A stretch of DNA of 64,000 bases from Platerodrilus igneus (taxonomy: Eukaryota > Arthropoda > Insecta > Coleoptera > Lycidae): contig JARFIW010000588.1 in the NCBI GenBank assembly GCA_036346225.1, positions 6,701,501 through 6,765,500 of the forward strand, given 5' to 3'. The notes beneath the pieces were generated by a model that saw only the letters and a list, made by a program, of their open reading frames with translations, was not told the origin of the DNA and made no database searches. Below, piece by piece: positions 1-9,600 of this stretch. The number at the start of each line of letters is the position of its first letter. Within the stretch, counting starts at the first letter, position 1. The position numbers were made by a program, and so were the translations under genes.

Positions 1-1010
1 GGACATTTAGGCGTGGGGATAGTTATGCGAAGAAAGATAGGACATTGTGTAGAAAACTACTTACAAATAAACGAAAGAGTACTCCTGGTTAGATTAGAAT
101 CTAAACCGGTGAATACCATAATAATAAAAGTATACATGCCCATATCTAGCTACAGTGAGGCGATCTACAAAGATATCGAAGACATACTAAGATACGTAAA
201 AGGACATGAAAATTTAATAATTATGGGGGATTTTAATGTAGTAGCAGGTGAAGGGTGAGGAAGGAGCAGTAGTAGGTTTATTGGGTTTAGGTTTAGGCAC
301 GAGAAATGACAGGATAGAATTTTGTGACGAGAACAATTTAACCATCACAAACATCTTATTTCAACATCATGCTAGAAAATAATATACGTGGAAGATGCTA
401 GGAGATATAGGAAAATATCAAATAGGTTACATTCTTGTTAGACAAACGGTTTAGGAATCAAGTTACCTAGAAGCAGATATAGACACTGACCACATTGTAA
501 TTATGAAGACCGCTCTTAAATTAAAAAATTTGAAAAAAAAGAAACGGAAAAAGGCACTTTGACTTTGAGAAACTAAAAGATAGAGAATATGCACAAAAGA
601 TTTGAAAAAAAGTCAAATGAACTGCTGAAAGATATCGGGAAAATTTCTTATGCTGAGGAAGTAGAAACAGATTGGAATAACATTAAATTCAGCTTAGACA
701 GGGCGGCCAGAAATATTCTTGGGTATACACAAAAAGAAAATAAGATACTATAGATAACAAAGGAGATCTTGAATTTCATAGAAGAATGCAAAGGAGGGGA
801 CACTAAATTAAAAACTTGAATACAAATAGGTAATGAGAACTTACAAGAGGTTAAGGATTTCTGCTACCTAGGAAGCCAAATAATGCAAGATGGTAGGAGC
901 GCAAAAGATATAAAACAAAGATTAGCACTAGGTCATACTACATTTAACAAGAAAAAGCAACTACTGTGTTCAAAGACAACAAACATAGAAACAAGGAAAA
1001 GATTGCTTGA

Positions 1011-1082
<72 letters not shown>

Positions 1083-1495
1083 CACAGCACTTCACGGTTG
1101 TGAAACCTGGACAGTAAAAGAAGCGGACAGGAAAAGATAGAAGCCTTTGAAATGTGGTACTACAGACGTATGATGAAGATATCTTGGACAGACAAAGTTA
1201 AAGAACAAAGAGGAACTAGAAATGGTAGGTGAAGAAAGAAGTATGTGGAAAACAGTAAAAAATATGAGGGATAGGATGATAGGCCACATAAGGTTTGAGG
1301 GAATAGTGTGGAATATATTAGAAGCAGAAATAGGAAGAAGGTAGAACTACACCTAGATCAGACCATTGCACACAGATAGTGAAAGATGTAGTCTGTGGGA
1401 ATTTCAGGGAAATGTACAGGCTAGCTTAGAATAGAAATCAATAGAGGTGCATGTCCAACCAATTCCAAGATGGAAAACTTAATGACGAAAAAAGT
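1..1495 (+). mobile_element. LINE-a, internally deleted non-LTR retrotransposon copy
   Basis: An apurinic-type endonuclease part (13-258, with VYMPISSYSEAIYKDI and the active-site motif GDFN) is followed by frame-broken linker and then, near 840, by the far C-terminal region (EVKDFCYLGSQIM, ETRKRLLETY, LHGCETWTVKEADRKR, RRMMKISW, RDRMIGHI). The core reverse transcriptase between them is missing. This is the abundant insect 'endonuclease-reverse transcriptase' LINE type. The copy starts left of the window and ends near a 3' sequence CCAAGATGGAAAACTTAATG. A 67-bp TA run interrupts the C-terminal coding region. Confidence 0.8.
1014..1080. repeat. (TA)n microsatellite inside LINE-a
   Basis: About 33 TA units lie exactly where related LINE-a copies (near 3285 and 61015) read GCATATGTGTGGAGCAC. 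The array therefore probably expanded from the short ATATGTGTG of the element's own coding sequence. Confidence 0.95.
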
Positions 1496-1529
1496 AACTG
1501 TACTTAAATCTGATGACTATTATAAGCAA

Positions 1530-1682
1530 CTGCAGGTATTGGTTTTGCAATACTCTTAACTAGTGTTAATTGTGCAAAAGGAGTTACTGGAAAACTATTA
1601 ATTCGGCAAATGTCTAATTGTTGGGGGATCCTTTGTAGCCACAGGCTGCTTAACCCCCTTCACATACCTTACATGTGTTTTT
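1530..1682 (+). repeat. Composite repeat R, left part (copy 1)
   Basis: GGAAAACTATTAATT and GCTTAACC-CC-TTCA are shared with 15045-15130. The right part of the same repeat resumes at 2286-2375 after two SINEs. The family is unnamed and non-coding as far as I can see. Confidence 0.6.
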
Positions 1683-2283
1683 CCAATGCTCCACCCGAAG
1701 GTATTACATTGGCTGTTCATTTACATTTCCAATGTTTCACCCGTAGGTACTACATTGGCCAGGAGGCGAGTTTTTTGTTGCCTGGAAATTTAGAATTTTG
1801 CCGAACCCTTGCCGTTCCACGCAAGGTAAGGATCTTTAACGTGCGTCACAACACACACACGGACCTCTATTTAACCTCTCATCCGAACGAGGGCGTAACT
1901 TTTGTGAAAAATGCTCACCTGTCATTTTTCAAGCAGTCGGCCGTGTCGGGATTTGAACCCGGGACCTTGGGATCCGTAGTCTTACGCTTACTACATTGAT
2001 CTACGGCCACGCCGGTATTACATTGGCCAGGAAGCGAGTTTTTTTACCTGGAAAATTTGCAATTTTGCCGAACCCTTGATGTTCCAAGCAAGGTAGGGAT
2101 CTTTAACGTGCATGACAACACACACACACACACAGGACCTCCATTTTACCTCTAATTCGAACGAGGGCGTATTTTTGTGAAAAATGCTCGCCTAACATTT
2201 TTCAGGCGGACCTTGTCGGGATTTGAACCTGGGACCTTGGGCATAATAGTCACATGCATACCAACTACACCACGGAGTCGCCC
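1683..2283 (-). mobile_element. SINE-2, tRNA-derived, split by SINE-1
   Basis: On the minus strand the tRNA-like head (box A TGGTGTAGTTGG, box B GGTTCAAATCC) begins near 2283. The body contains the CACGTTAAAGATCCC core, read here as its complement. The 3' end is a hairpin CCAATG...CATTGG whose two halves lie at 2014-2028 and 1683-1699, because SINE-1 inserted in its loop side. The head differs from that of SINE-1. Imperfect flanks (AGGATGCGAA and AGGTATGTGAAG on the minus strand) look like a diverged target duplication. Confidence 0.8.
1714..2013 (-). mobile_element. SINE-1, tRNA-Arg-like head, inserted in SINE-2
   Basis: Flanked by a perfect 14-bp target duplication GGTATTACATTGGC (1700-1713 and 2014-2027). 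On the minus strand the head shows box A-like TAGATCAATGTAGTAAGC, anticodon-loop CTACGGA and box B GGTTCAAATCC. GGCCGT/ACGGCC pair as an acceptor stem. The body has the CACGCACGTTAAAGATCC-like core. The 3' hairpin is at 1729-1758. Total about 300 bp. Confidence 0.85.
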
Positions 2284-2285
2284 GC

Positions 2286-2375
2286 TTTCGCATCCTACTG
2301 AATATTGGGGAAATAGGGTATATATCTGTAAACAATAGAAGGGGAACCAAACTGCATCTATCAAGAAAGAACATT
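2286..2375 (+). repeat. Composite repeat R, right part (copy 1)
   Basis: ACTGAATATTGGGGAAATAG and the following CAATAGAAGGGGAA...AACTGCATCTATCAAGAAAGAACA match 15125-15200. In copy 2 this runs straight into LINE-a coding sequence, so R is a composite containing a LINE-derived piece. Confidence 0.55.
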
Positions 2376-2429
2376 GGCTATGTTAAAAGACATTATAATT
2401 TGAATAAGGGCCGCTATACTTGCGGTCAC

Positions 2430-2462
2430 GTCCCCAATGCTCCACTCGGAGGTACTACATTG
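2430..2462 (-). repeat. Isolated SINE 3' hairpin
   Basis: CCCAATG...CATTGGG with inner CTCC/GGAG pairing. This is the same 3' terminal hairpin as the SINEs, without a recognisable head or body next to it. It could be the remnant of a 5'-truncated copy. Confidence 0.6.
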
Positions 2463-2525
2463 GGTTTAAACACGAAAAAAATCGTGCTTCTTATTAATCC
2501 TAACTTCATAATTAATCCACCCTAA

Positions 2526-2650
2526 ATAAAAATCTAAATAAAAAAAATCTAACAAACCTAAAATCTAACAAATCTAACAAACCAGCAATCTAACAAACCT
2601 AAAAATCTGACAAACTGAAACAAAAACTAAAAACAAAAACTAAAAACAGG
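2526..2650. repeat. Low-complexity CTAACAAA-rich array
   Basis: Irregular units of the type AAATCTAACAAACCT recur about seven times and then give way to AAAAACTAAAAAC units. Simple-sequence DNA. Confidence 0.75.
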
Positions 2651-3237
2651 GTTTAAATAATGGTATCCCTAGCGCTGACTTTGGAGTGTACCCGATCAAC
2701 AAGACACAAGCAAAAATGAGAGGGGGAGGGAAACGTAATACCGGATAGCAGACACTGGATCTGCTTACCAGTGCGACTTGAAGGGTCGTCTTAAAACTAT
2801 CCAAATCTAGCTAACTAATTTAAATCCATCCCTAGCTTGTAAATCAATGCTTGTGCGAGTACAGCCGCCACAATTTAAGTCTTACCTCGATAATAAAATC
2901 TTCCAGCATCCGAAGATCTGGTCGTCTGTCTACATCTAACTGTAACTTACTTCTAAGGGGAAGATGGGGTGCACTGTTAAAGTCCTGGTGGGTATGCACT
3001 AAATGTTCTGGGGGGGATCACAATCACTATCATTTCACTTTCAAGTCCTGGGCGGGATGCGCTGTTTCACTCTATTTTATTATCTTTGTTTATTTTATTG
3101 ATTTAATTTAATGAGGGTTTCTGATTTATTTGTTATTATTTATTCCCGATTTTCCGCACATAATTATGAAGATAGGCAGTAATTGTATTAATGGTGTGGA
3201 GGTTTCTCGTGCATATTGGACATTTGGGTATAATTAT
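2651..3237. other. Unassigned stretch
   Basis: Slightly more GC-rich than its surroundings (AGAGGGGGAGGG near 2720; GTCCTGGTGGGTATG and GTCCTGGGCGGGATG near 2982 and 3046 look like a short repeated motif). No coding similarity recognised. Possibly an old repeat. Confidence 0.3.
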
Positions 3238-3695
3238 GTTTTTTTTTAAAGACAACAAACATAGATACAAGGAGAAAAATGTTGAAAGCATATGTGTGGA
3301 GCACATCACACTATGTCCATGAAATAGGATCAGTAAGAGGAGCAGACAGAAAAACAGTAGAAACCTTTTGAAATGTTGCGCTTCAGATCTATGAGGATGA
3401 GCATGGGCAGACAAAGTTATGGTTATAGAAATAGTAGGGAAATAAAGATATGTGGAAAACAAAAAAAATAGCAAAGATAGAAGGGCAGGATACGTTCTAA
3501 GGCATTTTTGGGGAATAGTGCAGGATATATTACAAGTTGAGAAAAAAAAGAGGCAGAGGAAGACCTACTGCACGGAGATAGTGAAATATTCAGATTGTGG
3601 AAATTTCAAAGAAGTGTGTAGATTAGCACAGAACAGGAAACAATGAGGGTATGCGTCTAACCAGTTACAGGACTGAAAACCTAATGATGATGATA
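3238..3695 (+). mobile_element. LINE-a 3' fragment
   Basis: Same C-terminal coding region as 960-1480 (GACAACAAACATAGATACAA, GCATATGTGTGGAGCAC), decayed by frameshifts. It ends in the LINE 3' sequence ACTGAAAACCTAATGATGAT followed by GAT repeats, which look like the element's microsatellite tail. Confidence 0.8.
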
Positions 3696-6090
3696 ATCAC
3701 AATTGGAAAGAGAAACCAGCTCCTGAAATGATGCACTTCAATATATTTAATGAAAGTAATTTATGATGCTGTTGTTCCTTATTATAATAATTTATTTTTG
3801 AATGCATCGTAATTTTGCAATGCATTTTAAAAATTGAATCACATTTTATAATTTTCCTATCGCAAAATTTAATGCGATATCGTTTATTTGCAACACTGTA
3901 CCCTACAGTAGTATTTTCAGAGAATTCCAAAGAGAAAATTAAAAAGCAAGTTTTTGAACGTTCCAGTGTTATACTAAGGCTGGTCAAGAAAATTTTAAGC
4001 AAAATGAAAATTCTTCTTCAGATAATATTGGCAGTTTATTTTTTTTTCACCACCAAAAAAGATAGGGAAATCAGCTATGGTAACTAAATGAGAAAACTAT
4101 GAATTGTACCTTGTTGAAGATGCACATAATTTTCACAACACTAGGCTGCCTTTCAACTCTCAGAAAATTGCAATTAAAATTATGAAATGCAGTAGATTTG
4201 CGTAGCAAAAAAATATTTGGGGCAGTTTTGCCAAAACTCAACGACTGGAAATTTTTTTTTTTAAATAATCTTTGGCAATTAGTTTTTATGTCAGTTATGT
4301 ATACAGCTGATCTTCTTACAAATATTTTGAAAAATAAATGGTGATTGTTTGTGCAGTGAGAGGAACGGGAGGTACCAAACAGGTTACTAATTTCTTAATA
4401 AGCAAGACGAATCTTTCAAATTTTCTTTGTTTGCCTGTTCTGCATAATTAAGTACTAGATATCAAGAAATCTGCAGTTTTGATAAGTTATTTCTAATAGT
4501 GTTAAAGCGATTATCCATTTTTGGTCATCATATGTTAAAACAGTCTGGTTTTTAATGCTGATTTATCTTCAAAGTTATTTTGATTGTAATCATTAGTAAT
4601 TGACATTGTTCAAATTTTAATAACTAAATAACCATGATTTTGAAGCACCGATAATCAGCCGAGTTTGGGAACAAGAAAAGGAACTAAGATTCCAAAATGT
4701 AAGAATTAGTCTTGTAGAATTGGGATAGGAATAATGTTCACACAAAAAGGGAACCCTAAACAAAATCATCCAGGTACTTGCGCTGTGTGAATAACTGCCC
4801 GGCTCCAACTAGCGGCTTGCAGTGGAATGGTGTGAGCAGAGAAAAAAGCAAGAAACAAGTAATTAATTATTCGAAATGCATCACAAATTATCACGATAAA
4901 GCAGCGGACTCGCTGACCCACTGCCAAGCTTAATGACTTTACCTATCACCTGAAAGAAATATAAAATACACTATAAAAAACAGCAGTACTCACCCAGAAC
5001 AGACTAAAGGGTAAATTGTACTGCAATTTCCAAATACAAGTAATCACTAACACAAAAGCTATATTTATAAGGAGTAAGTAGTACATATAAAACTTAAAAT
5101 ATGTATTTTCAAGTTCATACACTAGAGACTAGACAATACAAAAATGTTTAATTACACTGCACAATTGCTACAAATATAATTTCTGTAATAAAAATAGTAC
5201 AAACATAATTAGCGAACGGTGTACTCAATTAAGGACTTGGTAAGTTAAAAAAAAGTAGATAAAATGTAACAGCTGCTTGAAATATGCATCAGTATTGATC
5301 TCTGTTAACATATTTAATTAACATGTCTCATTTTATACTTTATTCAATAATTAACTTACGATATAAACACTCATACATTGCAGTAATGCAATGTGTGCAG
5401 AACTTTAGGTTATATAAAAGTTTTGGAAAAAAACAATCTAAAAGCGTTTAAACCAAGAAATGATCATATCAGGTACCAAGTGAGCCAAATTGAATATTCA
5501 CATTATTCACGATGAGATCGAGAGCACCGCTTATAATACATTGCCAGGTACTGAAACAGCAAAGTGACAGTTGATTAATGCTACTTTATGCCTGTTTTGT
5601 CCTATAAACAAGCACAGCAACCTCCCCCTCCAAACAATACCAGTAGTCATCGCAATTAGATACAGATGTCAAAGGAACTCTGTGACTGGACATTAATCAC
5701 TTATTCAGAGTTGAAGATGCTAATAGGTTAGCATAGTCTTTTGTTGTGTATTTAATATTTAGATATGTTCAGGCAACGGCAATGTAGATATACGACCAAA
5801 AGGTGTGTCAAAAGTTGGTTAATATATGTAGAAATGATGTATGGCGGTTTGTGCTGTATTATTAAATAAACATATGATACATCAAGTAGCATACTCATTC
5901 TTTCAAAAGGCCATTCCAACGATCCTTCTAAGAGATAGTAGAAAATAGTACAAATAAGGATGACTTCTAATTGACAGAAAATTAGCTATAAAAGCACCTC
6001 ACGTTTTTAAGTTACGAAGCGCAAGTGTCGTCAAAAAACAACAAACATTATCGTAATTACCTCATGTATGTTTGTAGTGGTTTGTTTGGT
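3696..6090. other. Unassigned AT-rich intron or upstream sequence
   Basis: No coding similarity, tRNA or terminal repeats recognised on either strand. Probably part of a puf intron, because the first recognised exon (6505) is internal to the protein. Confidence 0.4.
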
Positions 6091-6190
6091 ATTTTTCTTA
6101 ATCTTTCTTGGGCATTAAACCACTCTGAGTTTTTAAAGACAATTTTAAAAACTCTGAGTGGTTTAATACCCAAGAAAGATTAAGAAAAAT
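6091..6190. repeat. Near-perfect 47-bp palindromic (head-to-head) element
   Basis: Arm ATTTTTCTTAATCTTTCTTG... (6091-6137) pairs with 6144-6190 across a 6-nt loop, with only about two mismatches. The arm sequence recurs in single, diverged form at 10292-10337. This suggests a transposon terminal repeat and a minimal miniature element. Confidence 0.8.
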
Positions 6191-6504
6191 TATCATAATA
6201 TGCAAAACTATTACCTCTGTGTGATAACGATAAAGCTAGGTTGCCGTATCAAGTATTGATACAACTATCAAGAGCAAGAATTAGATTGTGGTTTTGAGCA
6301 CAGATTTGTTGAATTAAGGCTACAAATATGAGTCAAATAGAAATTTACACGTTACAAATTTATTTAAAAAGTTAGGACTACAGTTATTTTAAAAAGGGTA
6401 AATGAGTTATGTGCTTAGTATTGATTACCTCACTATATTTATCAGATAATTCCTATTTGCTGATAATATTTTACTTTAAAAAATTTTATTTCCTTTATTT
6501 TTAG

Positions 6505-6678
6505 ACATTATTTCTGGCTTCTGCATTAATCAAATTCATATGGACTCGAGGTGCTACAGGAGTTGAACCTGGTCTTATAAGTTTAGCTGCATCAGCAGCT
6601 GGTATTGCACTTCATAAATGTCCTAGTTCTTCAGAAAATAGCGTTAGTATGGATCCTAGTAATTCTGAAGAAGATCAC
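6505..6678 (+). CDS. puf: puf exon 1 of the window
   Basis: It opens after a TTTTTAG acceptor in phase 0 and reads TLFLASALIKFIW, the USP34 block just before the acidic linker. The donor is ambiguous. GTATAT at 6679 gives a 51-nt intron; the better consensus GTAAGT at 6700 would leave only 30 nt. Both keep phase 0. I prefer 6678 because every other small intron here is 44-55 nt. No upstream exon was recognised in 1-6504. Confidence 0.85.
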
Positions 6679-9600
6679 GTATATATTAATTTATTTGATG
6701 TAAGTTATTTTTGCAAAATTTTATTTTAGGGAGATACATCTCTTCATTCCGATAGTCATAAATCTGAAAGTGAAGATTTAGATGGCGATCCCATAGAAGA
6801 CGAAGATCAGCATATAGTTGTTGACAGTGAAGGACCAACACCTAGAAAAGTATCCCGGAAAGGTTTAACTGCAAGTGACGAAAAAGTTGCTGTGGATGGT
6901 AGTAGTACTGATGTTGAATTACATGGTAAATTAAACTGCTTGCTTATTCTGTTTTATGATTATTGGTTTTTTCAGCAGATGCTCTAAAAGCTGCTATTCG
7001 TAAAAAACACCTTCGTAATAGAGCCCGTAAAAGGTACTACTTATTTTATTGTACAATTTTTCAAATTTAGTTTTGACTTTATTTTCAGGAATCGAATGCG
7101 TATTAAAAAGGCAGCAGAAGATATTATGAATGCTGCTGCGGTCTTTACTAGCAGTTCACATGACGAAGGTGAACCAGAAGAAGCTCCGCATCGTTATGCT
7201 CGAAAACGGAAGAGATTGCTTAAGAAAAGCAGGAACAAGATAGTTAAAGTTAAAAGAAAAAAAAGAGCTTTGGCAATGGTTGCTATGGATGCCTTAAGTG
7301 AAGGCGAAGATGATAGCGATCCAGAAATGAAAAATATAGCTTTACAAGCAGCATCATCTGTTATGTTACCCAATCAAGTTCATAATGTTGTTGATCCGTA
7401 AGTATTCTGAAAATAAGTTACAATGTGTACTTACATAATAGTGGATGTAGAGCTACATTTATGGAAGACAGTTCATCATGTAGCGAATTAAGTAAGGAAG
7501 GGGCTGCTTTAGCAGCACACAATGCTACTTGTAAAGGAACTTTTATGGGTATGCATTCTCATGGTCCTGAGCATATGATGGATTTATTGAGTGGTGAAGA
7601 AGCTGAGGCTGAAGGTGACGCCGATGGTAGTTATTCGTCTCGAATGAGTACAAAATCTGAAAAGAACATGGCAGATTTTGATGGGGAAGATTCCGGATGT
7701 GAAGGATTGTCACAAATAACACCACATGTAACTGCATTTTATACTATCGATCTTAAATTAACATCAATTTTTTTTCTGTAGGCACAAATAAATTTGCATG
7801 AATTAGCAAATCAGTCTGCTGCTGAGACATCGCCGGTTAAACCAGATCCTCGATTAAGTGCCTGTTTTAAGATCGATACTGTCTGTCATCCTGGAAATAC
7901 ACTACTTTGGGATTTACTACAAGACAATAAAATTGTAAGTTATACAAGGTGTTTCATTAACAATGGGACAATGGTTAACTGGAGATACTATGCATCAAAT
8001 AATGGCCATTGAGCCAAACTTTTCTTATCCAAATGTTGATGGTTTTTGAAGTACAGGGTGTTGAAAGTTATAATTTTATTTCAATTTTTTGTCATTCTGA
8101 AAATTTTTGAGTTATCGACTTGAAAATTGGCAACTTTGTTTTTGGGCACAGAGCAAAAGAATATGATACTATTTTTGACTTTGGTCATAGAGGACGTTAC
8201 TTACAACCTTTTTTATGATTAATTAGCCATCACTTTTTACCTTCTACATCTAGCATACAAACGACTTCGGAATCTGAAAGAGCAACTCATTGTACATAAA
8301 AAACGTATTGTTGTATCTCTTTGATATTCAAATCTGGTTTCAAGAAAGAACTGTTTAATTCAAATTATGTTTTCATGCTTATTAGTGGGATATCATGCCG
8401 AAAATAATAATAATAATAATATTTTAGTAGGCTTATTTTAGTATCTGAGAGTCGTCATTATGATCTGTCATAATTTTTATTTAATGAGTCAATAAAGGTA
8501 TTTAAAGTATCAGCTCAGTAAGTGTGTCCTTTAACTTTCTGCTTGAAATTTCTTCCACTAAAATATTTAAAAAATGCCCACAATTCCGCGGACCAATCAA
8601 CAATTTTTTTAAACTTCATGTCTTTCATTCGAGACCAAATCGAGAAGTCCTCAGGATTTGTCGGGGCTCCTAGTTGGCCAAGAAAATTCACTGCCATGGC
8701 CAATCCACCGATGTGGAAAGACGTCTAAATATTCACGTACCAGTCGAGCAGAATGTACAGGGGCCCCGTCTTACATAAACCACTGGCGTAAGAACTGAGT
8801 AAAACGGAGGCTAGCTGGAGGATCTTGTGATAACAAATTCTGAACCGAAGTAAAGTGGTATGCAAGGAGCTTCTTTTTGTTTGTAGGCTATTATTTAAAT
8901 TTCCCGCCAACCACCAACTGTAAGCTATTATTTAGTTTCCGCCAGGCTCCTACCTTATGATTGGCTCTTTTGACAAGTGGGAGCTGAAGAGGGACTGCAC
9001 ACCCAACCAGCATTGTTATTACTACGAATGTCCGGTGATCGAAAGCAACCGTTTTATGCTCCTCACCAATACTTATTTTTATTTTGTTTATTATTTGGTT
9101 ATTAAATCTGACAATTAGTACTTTAGTTTTATTTATTCTGCCGCTCGATCCACCCTACATGTTAAAAAATCTCCAAATTGATGAGTAACTTATGCCTATT
9201 GCCGCATTTGGACGACAGGTGCTTATACCTAGATTTTCGTACACTCTAACCAAAACCTCCTCTTCTTGCTCAACCAAGATAGTGTTTGGAGTGTTGTTTT
9301 TACTTTTGAGACAAAATGAACCCTTCCCGCCTAAACGATTGTACAGGTTTCGAAACAGTTTATGAACCGGTTGTCTTCTTTGTGGATATAACTAAGTATA
9401 CTTTTGGGTAGTAACTCGGTCATTGAAGTTTGTGCAAAAACACACACCATATATCTCTTCTCACTATGATGCAGCATTTTTTTAAATATTTTAGTAGAAG
9501 AAATTTCAAGCAGAAGGTTAAAGGAAACACTTACTGAGTTGATACTTTAAATAACTTCATTGGCTCATTAACTAATAACTACGACAGGTCATAATGACGA

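Noticed and set aside
883..1140. 85-codon frame with a long Tyr-Ile run
   Set aside because: The run is the translated TA microsatellite. The ends are LINE-a coding sequence.
1935..2283. Two tRNA genes on the minus strand
   Set aside because: They are the heads of SINEs. The body, the 3' hairpin and a 14-bp target duplication follow, and anticodon stems are imperfect.
2526..2650. CRISPR-like array
   Set aside because: Irregular short units without constant spacers, in a eukaryotic context. Simple repeat.
1..6504. Upstream puf exons
   Set aside because: I looked for the segment that should precede TLFLASALIKF but found no matching frame. The preceding exon must lie left of the window or be too short to see.
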